DNA of 64,000 nt from JBBDXS01 sp040902195. GTDB lineage: Bacteria > Chloroflexota > Dehalococcoidia > DSTF01 > RBG-16-68-14. The stretch spans positions 62,001 through 126,000 of the forward strand of contig JBBDXS010000002.1 of NCBI GenBank assembly GCA_040902195.1. The letters run 5' to 3'. Below the pieces are notes generated by a model. It made no database searches, had not been told where the DNA came from, and saw nothing but the letters and a program-made list of their open reading frames with translations. Both the position numbers and the translations under genes were made by a program. This document shows, piece after piece, positions 15,084 through 23,507 of this stretch (within the stretch, counting starts at the first letter, position 1; the number at the start of each line of letters is the position of its first letter).

Positions 15084-16337
15084 CTAGCCCTCGTACCGCT
15101 TGAAGACGAGGCAGGCGTTCTGCCCGCCGAAGCCGAAGCTGTTTTTCAGAATCGTGCGCACGTCGACCTCGCGTTTGCCCTCCGGGACGTAATCGAGATC
15201 GCAGTCTGGGTCCGGGTGCTCGTAGTTGATCGTCGGATGGATGATGCCGGTTTCGAGCGTCTTCATGCATGCGACCGACTCCAGCGCGCCCGACGCGGCG
15301 AGCGTGTGACCGATCATCGACTTCGTCGAGGAGACCGGCACCTGGTACGCGTGCTCGCCTAACGCCGCCTTGATCGCGCGCGTCTCCGACGCATCGTTGA
15401 GCGGCGTCGACGTGCCGTGCGCGTTGATGTAGTCGATCTCCTCGGGCGCGACGCCAGCGTCAGAGAGGGCGGCGCGGATGCAGCGCGCGGCGCCGTCGCC
15501 GTCCGCGCAAGGGGCGACCATGTGGTAGGCATCGGCCGTCACTGCGAAGCCGGAGACCTCTCCTAAAATCGGGGCGCCGCGCTCGCGCGCGTGTTCGAGG
15601 CTCTCGAGGACGAAGATTGCCGCCCCCTCTGAGGACACGAAGCCGTCGCGCTTCGCATCGAACGGCCGGCTCGCCTTCGCCGGCTCGTCGTTAGGCGAGA
15701 GCACCTTCATCACGGCGAAGCCGGCCATACCGAGCTCGCAGATGCCGGCCTCCGCCCCGCCGGCGAGCATGACGTCGGCCTTGCCGCGACGAATGACCTC
15801 CGTCGCCTCACCGATCGCCTGCGTCGATGCGGCGCAAGCGGTGCAGATCGTGCCGGTGTAACCTTTTGCCTGGTAGCGCAGCGTTAGGTGCGCTGCCGCC
15901 ATGTTAGGAAGCGACTTGAGCATAAAGAAGGGATCGACGCGCATACCGCCGCGCTCGATGATCGTATGCATCGCGATGTCGATGTTGGGGAAGGCGCCGA
16001 TGCCGTTGCCCAGCAGAACGCCCATGCGCTCCGAATCCACACGGTCGATGTTCAGCTCGGAGCCGGCGACGGCTTCCTGCGCGGCCGCCATCGCGAAGTG
16101 GGAGAAGCGCGCCATGCGGCGCGCCTCCTTCCGGTCCAGGTACTTTTCTGGGTCGAAGTTCTTCACCTCGCCGGCAGCGCTTACGGGGTAGCCGCTGGGA
16201 TCCAGGGCGGTGATCCGCTCAATGCCGGACTTGCCCGCAATCAGATTGTTCCAGTACTCGTCGACGGTGTTGCCGAGCGGCGACACGGCGCCCATGCCCG
16301 TGATGACGACGCGGCGGCTGCTTCCGTTGCTGCTCAT
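15084..16337 (-). CDS. fabF: Beta-ketoacyl-ACP synthase II
   Basis: A 417-residue KAS enzyme of normal FabF length. The active-site Cys is in TICTACAASTQAIGEA near residue 169, the first His in DYINAHGTSTPLND near 310 and the second in STKSMIGHTLAASGALE near 346, giving the C-H-H triad for condensing malonyl-ACP with acyl-ACP. The C-terminus NSFGFGGQNACLVFKRY is conserved. The ATG overlaps the folC stop by four bases. It acts in the cytosol in fatty-acid elongation; fabL in this window could provide the reduction step of the same cycle. Confidence 0.96.
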   Translation of the reverse strand: MSSNGSSRRVVITGMGAVSPLGNTVDEYWNNLIAGKSGIERITALDPSGYPVSAAGEVKNFDPEKYLDRKEARRMARFSHFAMAAAQEAVAGSELNIDRVDSERMGVLLGNGIGAFPNIDIAMHTIIERGGMRVDPFFMLKSLPNMAAAHLTLRYQAKGYTGTICTACAASTQAIGEATEVIRRGKADVMLAGGAEAGICELGMAGFAVMKVLSPNDEPAKASRPFDAKRDGFVSSEGAAIFVLESLEHARERGAPILGEVSGFAVTADAYHMVAPCADGDGAARCIRAALSDAGVAPEEIDYINAHGTSTPLNDASETRAIKAALGEHAYQVPVSSTKSMIGHTLAASGALESVACMKTLETGIIHPTINYEHPDPDCDLDYVPEGKREVDVRTILKNSFGFGGQNACLVFKRYEG

Positions 16338-17719
16338 ACGCCTACCTCGCTCTGGCTCGGCCGCGACGACGCGAGGCCCTCGATCGGCGGGTCGTAGACG
16401 ATCCCAAGTATGTGTTCTTTCGCTTCCGCCGCGACGAACAGCGATCCGCAGACCACGATCGCGCCGTCCGCGCCCGCGATGGCGAGCGCGGCATCGACCG
16501 CGGCGCCGACGGGCTCTTCTACCGCGACGGGGAGCTCGCGTTCTGTGAAGGCGGGCACGAGATTGCGCGCGTCCATCGCCCGTGGATTGCGCGATTTCGT
16601 CAGTACAACGTTCGACACGATGGGCGCCAGCTCGTCCGCGAGCGCGTCGATGTCTTTGTCGCGCGACGCGCCGATGACGAACACGACGCTCGACCGGCCG
16701 AAGTCGTCTCGAATGGTTTGCGCGAGACGGCGCGCGGAGTCGCGGTCGTGCGCGCCGTCGACGATGATCAACGGCTTGCGCTTCAGCGCCTCGATGCGAC
16801 AGGGCCAGCGCACGCTAGAGAACCCTTCGCGGATCGCAGCCGCGCCGATCTCGATGCCGGCGCGTGCGGCGAGCGCCTCGAGCGCGAGGACTGCCGTTGC
16901 GGCGTTGTCGAGCTGGTGGCGGCCGAGCAGCGGCAGCGTGAGCTTATACGTCTCGCGCGGGGTTTTCAGCGTGAACTCCTGGCCATCGCTCGATGCGCGG
17001 CCGCGCGAGAGCGAGCACGCCTGCGCCACTTCGATAAGCTCCGCGCTTCGCTCGGCGGCAACCTGGCGGACCACGTCCGCGGCCGATTCGCGCTGGGGCG
17101 CCATGATGACGGTCGAGCCCTTCGTGATGATGCCCGCCTTCTCGGCGGCGATCTTGGCGACCGTGTCGCCGAGGACGGCGGTGTGTTCGAGACCGACCGG
17201 CGTGATGACGCAGACGTCTTTGTCGTCGATGACGTTCGTCGCGTCGAGCCGCCCGCCGAGCCCGACTTCCAGCACCTGCACCGTGACGCCTCGCTCGCGA
17301 AACGCGAGGAACGAAAGCGCGGTGAGCGCCTCGAACGTGCTGATGGTGCCGTAGGGGCCGGCTGCCTCCTCCGTCTCGATAGCCGGGAGCAGCTCGTCCA
17401 TGAGCCGGCCGAAATCGTCTTCGGCGATCGGCTCACCATCGACGGCGATGCGCTCGACGAAGCGGTGGAGGTGCGGGCTGGTGTAGAGGCCGGCGGTCTC
17501 GCCTGCGGCACGCAGGACGGCGGCGATCATCGCCGCGGTCGAGCCCTTGCCCTTCGACCCGGCGGCGTGCACCGTGCGCCGGCCAAGCTGCGGGTCGCCC
17601 AATCGCGCCAGCAGGGAGCGCATGCGGCGTAGGTCCCAGCGGGCGGCGTCGTCCGCCGATCCGCTGCGTTCCCAATCGTCGCGGCGGTGGAGCAGGCGGA
17701 GAGCTTCTCGATAGTGCAC
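16334..17719 (-). CDS. folC: Folylpolyglutamate synthase / dihydrofolate synthase
   Basis: A 461-residue Mur-ligase-type enzyme. The ATP loop is HAAGSKGKGSTAAMI near residue 50, followed by YTSPHLHRFVERIAVDG (the folate-binding region), VLEVGLGGRLDATNVI, CVITPVGLEHTAVLGDTVAKIAAEKAGI and IVDGAHDRDSA in the C-terminal domain. It adds glutamate to folates in the cytosol. The GTG at 17719 (HYREALRLL follows) was chosen because FolC proteins start at this point; an ATG at 17761 is possible. A TATACT hexamer lies upstream at about 17752-17757 on the minus strand. Confidence 0.93.
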   Translation of the reverse strand: MHYREALRLLHRRDDWERSGSADDAARWDLRRMRSLLARLGDPQLGRRTVHAAGSKGKGSTAAMIAAVLRAAGETAGLYTSPHLHRFVERIAVDGEPIAEDDFGRLMDELLPAIETEEAAGPYGTISTFEALTALSFLAFRERGVTVQVLEVGLGGRLDATNVIDDKDVCVITPVGLEHTAVLGDTVAKIAAEKAGIITKGSTVIMAPQRESAADVVRQVAAERSAELIEVAQACSLSRGRASSDGQEFTLKTPRETYKLTLPLLGRHQLDNAATAVLALEALAARAGIEIGAAAIREGFSSVRWPCRIEALKRKPLIIVDGAHDRDSARRLAQTIRDDFGRSSVVFVIGASRDKDIDALADELAPIVSNVVLTKSRNPRAMDARNLVPAFTERELPVAVEEPVGAAVDAALAIAGADGAIVVCGSLFVAAEAKEHILGIVYDPPIEGLASSRPSQSEVGV

Positions 17720-17780
17720 AGAGATTGTGAAAATCGGCGAGATTCTCCTGCAGTATAGCATCCGCTCTCGCCGGCAAAGC

Positions 17781-17809
17781 TTGACCGCCAGGGGATGCCT
17801 ACCTACGAT
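17781..17809 (+). promoter_or_regulatory. Sigma-70-type promoter of menA
   Basis: TTGACC at 17781-17786, a 17-base spacer and TACGAT at 17804-17809. The -10 element ends 7 bases before the ATG at 17817, implying a very short or absent leader. It overlaps the earlier ATG at 17808, which rules that codon out as the start. The same pair, TTGACC-17-TACGAT, occurs upstream of the aquaporin gene. Confidence 0.7.
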
Positions 17810-17816
17810 GCCGGAG

Positions 17817-18710
17817 ATGGTCCGGAGTATGCGTATCTGGCTGCTGGCGGTGCGCTTGCCTTCGCTCACTGCGGCCGTCGTGCCGGTGCTTGTGGGCACG
17901 GCCGTGGCCGCGGACGAAAACTTCCGCCCGGGGCTCTTCGTTCTCGCCCTGCTCGGCTCGATGGCGTTTCAGGCGGGCACAAACCTGGTCAACGACTACT
18001 ACGACCACACCTTCGGCGTCGATACTGCGGCCTCGCTGGGGCCGAGCGGTGTGATCCAGCGTGGCCTGCTCAAGCCGCGCGCCGTGCTCATCGGGGCGCT
18101 GGCAGTGTTCGCGCTGGGCGCGGCGGCGGGCATCACGATCGCCATACTCACCGGCTGGCCGGTCCTGGTGCTCGGCATCGCAAGCCTCGTCGCGGCGTAC
18201 GCGTACACAGGCCCGCCGTTCAAGCTGGCATATCGCGCGCTGGGCGAAGTGACGGTGTTCACGTTCATGGGTCCCGTCATCGTCATGGGCGCGGCGTACG
18301 TGCAAACCGAGGCGTTTACCTGGGAGGCGTTCCTCGCGTCGCTGCCGGTCGGCTTGCTGGTCGCGTCGATCCTGCACGCGAACAACCTGCGCGACATCGA
18401 AGGTGACCGCGAGCAGCACAAGGTGACGCTCGCGTCGATCGTCGGGCGTCCAGCGGCGGACGTCGAGATGGCCGCGCTCGTGCTCGGCGCGTTCGCCTGC
18501 GCCATCGTTCTCATCGCGACGGGCGCAGCGCCGGTCTACGCGCTGGCCGTGCTCCCCAGCGCGCCGCTCGTACTGCGCCTGCTCCGCTCGCTCGCTGCAA
18601 GCCACGAGCCGATCGCGCTCAACCGTGTGCTGCTGAGCAGCGTGGGGCTGCACCTCATCTTCGGGTTGTTGTGGGCGTTGGGCTACGCTCTGGCCGCGTG
18701 GTTGGACTAG
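17817..18710 (+). CDS. menA: UbiA prenyltransferase, MenA-like
   Basis: A 297-residue integral membrane protein with about eight hydrophobic helices. The first Asp-rich prenyl-diphosphate site is NLVNDYYDHTFGVDTAASLGP, with the NDxxD pattern and the G-V-D-T segment typical of MenA; the second is NNLRDIEGDREQHKVTLAS. MenA attaches a polyprenyl chain to 1,4-dihydroxy-2-naphthoate in menaquinone synthesis. No other men genes are nearby. The start at ATG 17817 follows from the promoter position. It converges with the Fe-S regulator gene, overlapping it by four bases. Another UbiA-family function is possible. Confidence 0.82.
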   Translation: MVRSMRIWLLAVRLPSLTAAVVPVLVGTAVAADENFRPGLFVLALLGSMAFQAGTNLVNDYYDHTFGVDTAASLGPSGVIQRGLLKPRAVLIGALAVFALGAAAGITIAILTGWPVLVLGIASLVAAYAYTGPPFKLAYRALGEVTVFTFMGPVIVMGAAYVQTEAFTWEAFLASLPVGLLVASILHANNLRDIEGDREQHKVTLASIVGRPAADVEMAALVLGAFACAIVLIATGAAPVYALAVLPSAPLVLRLLRSLAASHEPIALNRVLLSSVGLHLIFGLLWALGYALAAWLD

Positions 18711-19333
18711 ACGGCGCGCGCCGCTGGTCGGATGCGGAACGTGCAGCAGCGATCGCCGCGCAGCAGGCTCGTCGTTAGGCGCGCGTCGGAGCCGGCGAGC
18801 TGCCGGACGAACTCCACATCGAGCGCGCAGACGCAGCTATTTTCGCCGGCGACTTTGGGGAACGGACAGGTAGACTGGCGGATCAGCCAGCCGTCGCCGT
18901 CCTGGGTGCAGTCGGCCTCGGAGCCGCGCTCGCGGATGATCTCCGTCGTCGCGATGACGCGCTCAGCGACCGGCTTGCCCTCGAGGCGCGCGCGGTACGG
19001 GTCTGCGAAGCGCGTCGCGACGCGTCGCATGAGCGTCTGGAACGCCTGCGCGCCCGCGAGCTCGCGCACTTCTTCGAGCAGGACGTTGGCGAGTTGGTCG
19101 TACTTCTTCGGATAGAGCGCGTCGCCGGCCTCGGTGAACTGATAGACCAGAGCGGGCCGTCCAACGTGGCCCCGCTCTTCGTGCGCCTCGATCAGCCCCT
19201 CGCGTTCGAGGACGGTGAGGTGCTGGCGGACGCCGGTGGAGGTGAGGCCGAGGTGGCCGTCAAGGTCTTTCACCGTCGCCTGGCCGTGCGAGCGGAGGAA
19301 GTCGAGGATTTGCTGTCTGGTCGCCTGCATCAC
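18707..19333 (-). CDS. SufR-like winged-helix regulator with cysteine cluster
   Basis: A 208-residue regulator. The N-terminal 65 residues form a winged helix-turn-helix (RQQILDFLRSHGQATVKDLDGHL, then STGVRQHLTVLEREGLI and a wing with GRPALVYQFTEAG). The C-terminal part has cysteines at DCTQ, STCPF, SCVCAL and DRCCTF, a spacing resembling SufR-type and related regulators that bind a 4Fe-4S cluster and control suf or detoxification genes. No suf genes are in the window, so the target is unknown. The start has a GGGAG Shine-Dalgarno. The nearest downstream gene on the same strand is beyond the convergent menA. Confidence 0.8.
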   Translation of the reverse strand: MMQATRQQILDFLRSHGQATVKDLDGHLGLTSTGVRQHLTVLEREGLIEAHEERGHVGRPALVYQFTEAGDALYPKKYDQLANVLLEEVRELAGAQAFQTLMRRVATRFADPYRARLEGKPVAERVIATTEIIRERGSEADCTQDGDGWLIRQSTCPFPKVAGENSCVCALDVEFVRQLAGSDARLTTSLLRGDRCCTFRIRPAARAV

Positions 19334-19389
19334 GCGAACTCCCAGTGGACTCGATCATATCACACTTGGTAGCATGACCGAGTTCGCAT

Positions 19390-19465
19390 GGGGCTGTAGC
19401 TCAATTGGGAGAGCGTCTGACTGGCAGTCAGAAGGTAGAGGGTTCGAATCCCTCCAGCTCCACCA
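19390..19465 (+). tRNA. tRNA-Ala (GGC)
   Basis: A full cloverleaf of 76 bases. The acceptor stem GGGGCTG pairs with CAGCTCC (one G-T pair), the D arm is GCTC..GAGC, the anticodon stem TCTGA/TCAGA carries loop CTGGCAG with anticodon GGC, and the T arm is GAGGG-TTCGAAT-CCCTC. The discriminator A and an encoded CCA end at 19465. Confidence 0.97.
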
Positions 19466-19480
19466 GACGATGACGGATCG

Positions 19481-19504
19481 AACGGCCGCGCGAGCGGCCG
19501 TTTT
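19481..19504 (+). terminator. Intrinsic terminator after tRNA-Ala
   Basis: Nine-base arms AACGGCCGC and GCGGCCGTT with a GCGA tetraloop, followed by TT. It sits 15 bases after the tRNA and 3 bases after the end of the convergent prepilin peptidase gene, and is symmetric enough to serve both. Confidence 0.8.
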
Positions 19505-19507
19505 ACA

Positions 19508-20224
19508 TCAGGCCAGATCGATAAACGCGCTGCCCTGCCAGAGGAGCGCTATCACCGCGCCGATCGAGATGAAGGGGGCGTAGGGAATCGGCTCCCCGCG
19601 CTTACGCAGGCCCGTCGCCAGCAGCAACAGCGCGATGCCTCCGCCGCCCAACGCCATGAAGAGCATGGCGGGCACCAAGTTTACGAACCCCAGGGCAAAG
19701 CCCGCAAACGCGAGCAGCTTCACGTCGCCCATCCCCATGCCGGCGCCCCCGGAGAGCAGCGACGGCACCAGCAGCACGCCTGCGCCCAGCGCGCCCCCCG
19801 CCAGCACTGCGCCAATCCCGGCGCCGTCGACCGTCGCGCCGACGGCGAGTGCGAAGAGGACCGCGGGGTAGGTGATCACGTTCGGCACGCGGTAGGCGCG
19901 CAGGTCGGTGCCGGCGCAGACGATGAGCACGGAGATGTACGCCGCGATGATTGCGACGTGCCCCGGCGCATCGTAGCGGAGCGCGGCGAGCGCGAAGAGA
20001 CCGCTCGTGGCGCCGACGACGGCGCCTCGACGCAGCAACGCGAGGCCCGGGCTCTCGTCCAGGACGACGGCGCCTCGCTCGGCGGACAGCAGCGCCGCCG
20101 CTGTCGGAGACGCCTCCTCTACCGCGCCGTCGTCATCGCCCGTGTGCACACCGAGGCGCACGATCAGCGCATCGAGCACGAGGCCGGCGGGCAGTCCGAT
20201 CAAAGCGAGCAAGATTGCGGCCAT
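19508..20224 (-). CDS. Prepilin peptidase (A24 family)
   Basis: A 238-residue membrane aspartyl protease. The two catalytic aspartates are in CAGTDLRAYRVPNVITYP and in GMGMGDVKLLAFAG (the GxGD motif), both at the cytosolic ends of hydrophobic helices. An N-terminal helix and a charged loop (GVHTGDDDGAVEEA) precede them. It removes the leader of type IV and Flp-type prepilins, so it is the likely processor of the Flp pilin and TadE-like pseudopilin encoded at 39.5-40.2 kb. ATG 20224 was chosen because the long upstream open frame has no signal or family similarity. Confidence 0.9.
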   Translation of the reverse strand: MAAILLALIGLPAGLVLDALIVRLGVHTGDDDGAVEEASPTAAALLSAERGAVVLDESPGLALLRRGAVVGATSGLFALAALRYDAPGHVAIIAAYISVLIVCAGTDLRAYRVPNVITYPAVLFALAVGATVDGAGIGAVLAGGALGAGVLLVPSLLSGGAGMGMGDVKLLAFAGFALGFVNLVPAMLFMALGGGGIALLLLATGLRKRGEPIPYAPFISIGAVIALLWQGSAFIDLA

Positions 20225-20303
20225 ACCTAAGGATATTCGACCGAAACGCCTGGCGCTGTATCGGGGTTGTTCGGCCACGAATCTAGGGGTAGGCTGAGGA
20301 AGC

Positions 20304-20894
20304 GTGCCAGCTACAACCTTCGCATCACGCGCCGGACTGACCCGATTCCTGTTCGTCTGCTGCGTCCTCGCTTCCGTCTTCGCCGCCTGCGGAATCGAAT
20401 ACGGTTCTGCCGGCTCCGAGACGGAGCTGTTTAAGAGCCTCACCGTCGATGGCGAGCTCGTCACGGGCGGGCAGGTAACGATAGAGCTGAGCTACGAGCA
20501 GCCCTACCCGGCCGCCATACGCGTGCTCTGCGCGCTGGTCGCGCGTGAGGGCCAGGACCAAGAGGCCGCGCCCTCGGCAACGAACACTCCTAACCCCGAG
20601 GTGGAGCCGGCACCGCTGAGTATCCCGCCGCCTCCGCCCACGCCACGCCACAAGGTCCTGGACATCCTCGATGAAGGGATCCCCGCGAACACGAGCATTA
20701 CGACCAACCCGGCCACGCCCGTAGAGCTCCTCTTCGAGCCGGGCAGCAGCGACAATCCGCTCACACCTATCCCGGGCACGCTCCGCGAAGCGTTCACTGC
20801 GCCCGAGGAGCCGGGCCTCTACGCGATCGCCTGCTACACACCTGTCGACGCGAACAACGCGATTTCGAAGGAGTTCCGGATCGACCGGCGCTAG
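20304..20894 (+). CDS. Putative lipoprotein, unknown function
   Basis: A 196-residue protein with a GTG start and a lipoprotein signal: FLFVCCVLASVFAACG, cleavage before Cys near residue 29. The mature part has a Gly/Val beta-rich region (TVDGELVTGGQVTIELSYEQ), a proline-rich linker (PLSIPPPPPTPRHKV) and a C-terminal segment (EEPGLYAIACYTPVDANNAI) that looks like the last strand of an Ig-like domain. I do not recognise a family. It is probably anchored on the outer face of the membrane. Confidence 0.75.
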   Translation: MPATTFASRAGLTRFLFVCCVLASVFAACGIEYGSAGSETELFKSLTVDGELVTGGQVTIELSYEQPYPAAIRVLCALVAREGQDQEAAPSATNTPNPEVEPAPLSIPPPPPTPRHKVLDILDEGIPANTSITTNPATPVELLFEPGSSDNPLTPIPGTLREAFTAPEEPGLYAIACYTPVDANNAISKEFRIDRR

Positions 20895-20900
20895 CCTCGT

Positions 20901-20930
20901 TTGACGCTTCACGAGAAGCGCCGCTATCAT
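20901..20930 (+). promoter_or_regulatory. Sigma-70-type promoter of phosphoribosyltransferase gene
   Basis: TTGACG at 20901-20906, an 18-base spacer and TATCAT at 20925-20930. The -10 hexamer ends 9 bases before the ATG at 20940 and there is no Shine-Dalgarno, so the mRNA should be leaderless or nearly so. Confidence 0.7.
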
Positions 20931-20939
20931 CCACGTGAC

Positions 20940-21959
20940 ATGTCGGAGCAGGAGCGGGTGCTCTCCGGCGCCCCCACCGAACCGCTCGACGCCTCCCTGG
21001 CCACCCCCCAGGACGCTGTTGCCACGCGAGCCCCCAAGACAGGGCTCGTGGCGCATCTGCACGCCGTCCTCCGGTCGATGCGCCCGCGCCAGTGGACGAA
21101 GAACCTGATCGTCTTCATGGCGCTCTTGTTCTCGATCAACGAGGACTGGGAGCTGTCGGAGCCGGGCTCGTGGTTGCCGCTCCTGGGCTGGACCATCATC
21201 ACGTTCGTGCTCTTCTGCCTGATCTCGAGCGCGGACTATCTCGTGAACGACATCATGGACCGCGAGAGCGACCGCCAGCACCCGCGCAAGCGCAAGCGGC
21301 CAATCGCAGCGGGCGAGCTGCCGGCGCGCGCCGCGGCGATCTGGGCCGCCGTCCTGGCTGCCGTCGCGATTGGCGGTGCGTTCGCCCTCACGCCGTGGAT
21401 TACGTGGCACGTAGGCGCGGCACTCTGCGGCTACCTCGTCCTCATGCTGGCGTATACGTTCTACCTGAAGCACGTCGTGCTGATGGATATGATGGCGATT
21501 GGGGCGGGCTTCGTATTGCGCGCGATGACGGGCGCGCTCGCGATCGATGTGCCGATCTCGCCCTGGCTGTACGTCGTCACGGCCCTGGCCGCGCTCTTCC
21601 TCGTCATCCACAAGCGGCGCGCCGAGCTGACGCTGCTCGAATCGGACGCCGCGAGCCACCGGCCGATCCTCGATCAGTACTCGCCCGCGCTGCTGGACCA
21701 GATCGCCTCGCTTGTGACCGCGTCGACGCTCATCTCCTACGGGCTCTACACGTTCACTGCCGAGAGCCTGCCGGACAACCACGCGATGATGCTGACGATC
21801 CCGTTCGTGCTGTACGGCCTGCTGCGCTACCTCTACCTGGTGCACCAGAAGGGCGCCGGCGGCAGCCCGGAGGAGATCCTCCTCAGCGACTGGCCGCTGA
21901 TCATCGACATCGGGTTGTGGCTGACCACGGCGGCGGTTGTGCTGGTGGTATACCGCTAG
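20940..21959 (+). CDS. Decaprenyl-phosphate phosphoribosyltransferase-like UbiA protein
   Basis: A 339-residue membrane protein of the UbiA superfamily. The first Asp-rich site is YLVNDIMDRESDRQHPRKRKRPIAAGEL and the N-terminal signature MRPRQWTKNLIVFMALLFS is that of DPPR synthase (Rv3806c type). A second polar loop is KRRAELTLLESDAASHRP. Such enzymes transfer 5-phosphoribose from PRPP to a polyprenyl phosphate, giving precursors of arabinose or ribose in cell-wall glycans. No other arabinan genes are in the window, so the end product here is not known. The start is fixed by the promoter 10 bases upstream. Confidence 0.82.
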   Translation: MSEQERVLSGAPTEPLDASLATPQDAVATRAPKTGLVAHLHAVLRSMRPRQWTKNLIVFMALLFSINEDWELSEPGSWLPLLGWTIITFVLFCLISSADYLVNDIMDRESDRQHPRKRKRPIAAGELPARAAAIWAAVLAAVAIGGAFALTPWITWHVGAALCGYLVLMLAYTFYLKHVVLMDMMAIGAGFVLRAMTGALAIDVPISPWLYVVTALAALFLVIHKRRAELTLLESDAASHRPILDQYSPALLDQIASLVTASTLISYGLYTFTAESLPDNHAMMLTIPFVLYGLLRYLYLVHQKGAGGSPEEILLSDWPLIIDIGLWLTTAAVVLVVYR

Positions 21960-22030
21960 CCTCGCTTGCGGCTCGATCAGGCCGTTTCATATACTCATTC
22001 TAGACGTGCGAAACGCCTGAGGAGGCACTC

Positions 22031-22519
22031 GTGCCCTATACGATTGTCGAGACGTGCATCGGCTGTACGGCCTGCACGAAGCGCTGCCCCACCGAGGCGA
22101 TCACGGGTACGCGCAACGAGCTCCACGTCATCGATCCCGAGCTGTGCATCGATTGTGGCGCGTGCGGCGTCGTTTGCCCGCCCGAATCGATCCTGGACGA
22201 GATCGGCGATGTCTGCCGGACGTTCGCTCGCAAGGAGTGGCCGAAGGCGATCGTCATCCAGGACAACTGCATCGGCTCCGGTTGCGAGCTCTGTATCCAG
22301 ATCTGCCCCTTCGACGCGCTCTTCCTGGGCGAGGTCGACAAGCAGGTCGGCGACTTCTTCGGCACGGCGACGCTGGTCGAGAAGCGCTGCACCGGCTGCC
22401 GTCTCTGCGAGGACGCCTGCGGCTGGGGCGCGGTCTACATCGACCCGCCGCGCGAGATGCTCAAGAAGCTCGCGTGGGACATCGAGCTTGAGGAAGTCAA
22501 GGAGCCCGCGACGGCGTAG
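22031..22519 (+). CDS. Ferredoxin with four 4Fe-4S clusters
   Basis: A 162-residue protein with a GTG start and four cysteine sets: CIGCTACTKRCP (residues 9-20), CIDCGACGVVCP (about 39-50), CIGSGCELCIQICP (about 80-93) and CTGCRLCEDAC (about 121-131). Two are ordinary ferredoxin motifs, the third has an insertion between the first cysteines, and the fourth lacks the usual Pro (CGWG). It is likely a soluble polyferredoxin carrying electrons to or from an unidentified oxidoreductase. A GAGGAGG Shine-Dalgarno lies about 6-12 bases upstream. It is single. Confidence 0.88.
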   Translation: MPYTIVETCIGCTACTKRCPTEAITGTRNELHVIDPELCIDCGACGVVCPPESILDEIGDVCRTFARKEWPKAIVIQDNCIGSGCELCIQICPFDALFLGEVDKQVGDFFGTATLVEKRCTGCRLCEDACGWGAVYIDPPREMLKKLAWDIELEEVKEPATA

Positions 22520-22644
22520 CTTCGCAGCGCTTTCCCTACCACACACCTGCGATCTCCAGTTCTTCCCGCCTCGCACGACAAGCGAGATCCTTCGTCCTTC
22601 CGCGGAAGGACTCAAGATGACAAAGGTCCGAAGCGAGGGATGCT

Positions 22645-22666
22645 GCGCGGGTCTGAAGACCCGCGC
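22645..22666. repeat. Intergenic palindrome, copy of 757-778
   Basis: Arms GCGCGGGTCT and AGACCCGCGC around a GA centre (core CTGAAG). The surrounding 27 bases 22644-22670 are the exact reverse complement of 753-779. It is followed by GGATGACAAG, similar to the edge of the repeat at 54853. Confidence 0.85.
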
Positions 22667-22724
22667 CTACGGATGACAAGAAGAGCCTCGTGCAAGCGCG
22701 CGGGGGTTTTGCTATCGTCGCAGC

Positions 22725-23165
22725 GTGAGCGACGGCCCTGTACTGAAGGTGATGCGTCTGCATCCGGACGCGCAGCTCCCCGTCCGCGCGACGGAGGGCG
22801 CGGCTGGCCTCGATCTGTACGCCTACCTGCCGGACGGCGATGTCGTGCTGGGCGTCGATCCGCAGCGGGTGCCGTGCGGCGTTGCGATCGAGCTGCCGGC
22901 TGGCTACGAGGCGCAAGTGCGTCCGCGCTCCGGCCTCTCGCTCAAGGGCATCGGCGTCTCGTTCGGCACGATCGACAGCGACTATCGAGGCGAAGTGCTC
23001 GTGACGATGTGGGTGTTCGGATCGAGGCGGGACTACACGGTGCGCCACGGCGACCGGATCGCACAGCTTGTCATCGCGCAGGTTACGCAACTCCCGGTAC
23101 TAGAGGTCGCCTCGCTCGCCGCGACGGCGCGCGGCGCCGGGGGCCACGGCTCGACAGGCGGCTAG
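22725..23165 (+). CDS. dut: dUTP diphosphatase
   Basis: A 146-residue dUTPase with all five trimeric-dUTPase motifs: AGLDLYAY (about residue 26), RPRSGLSLKG (about 66), GTIDSDYRGEV (about 84, with the catalytic Asp), GDRIAQLVI (about 107) and RGAGGHGSTG at the C-terminus. It hydrolyses dUTP to dUMP, keeping uracil out of DNA and feeding thymidylate synthesis (thyX lies at 30 kb). The GTG start has TATCGT ending 6 bases upstream and no Shine-Dalgarno. The 3' end overlaps the convergent DUF190 gene by four bases. Confidence 0.95.
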   Translation: MSDGPVLKVMRLHPDAQLPVRATEGAAGLDLYAYLPDGDVVLGVDPQRVPCGVAIELPAGYEAQVRPRSGLSLKGIGVSFGTIDSDYRGEVLVTMWVFGSRRDYTVRHGDRIAQLVIAQVTQLPVLEVASLAATARGAGGHGSTGG

Positions 23166-23506
23166 CCTTCCTCGCCGCTGTGGCGGTAGATGACGATCTC
23201 CGCGTCGCTCAGGCAGATGAGCCCTTCGGTCACCATCTCATCGAGTTTGGGCAAGACCTCGCGGATGCGCTCTTCGCGATCGACAACCTCAATCACGATA
23301 GGCAGGTCCTCGGACAGGCGGAGGACGTGCGCGGTGTGAATGCGGCTGTTTGCGCCGAAGCCCTCGATGCCGCGGACCACCGTCGCGCCGGCGAGGCCTT
23401 CCTCGCGCAGCATGAGCACGATGGCATCTGCGAGGGAGCGGCCGTGCCAGCGATCGGCCTCGCCGATGAAGATGCTCAGACGCTTGCCGGGACCTTCGAT
23501 CTTCAC
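23162..23506 (-). CDS. DUF190 (PII-like) protein
   Basis: A 114-residue protein with the DUF190 pattern: KRLSIFIGEADRWHGRSLADAIV, GLAGATVVRGIEGFGANSRIHTAHVLRLSEDLPIVIEVVD. These proteins share the PII-like trimeric fold and are often encoded with crcB. Here it follows crcB by one base, under the same fluoride riboswitch, so it is likely part of the fluoride response. Its ligand and effect on CrcB are not known. Confidence 0.92.
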   Translation of the reverse strand: MKIEGPGKRLSIFIGEADRWHGRSLADAIVLMLREEGLAGATVVRGIEGFGANSRIHTAHVLRLSEDLPIVIEVVDREERIREVLPKLDEMVTEGLICLSDAEIVIYRHSGEEG

Positions 23507-23507
23507 G

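Noticed and set aside
17808..17816. ATG 17808 as the menA start
   Set aside because: It lies inside the TACGAT -10 element of a good promoter, so the transcript should begin after it; ATG 17817 is used.
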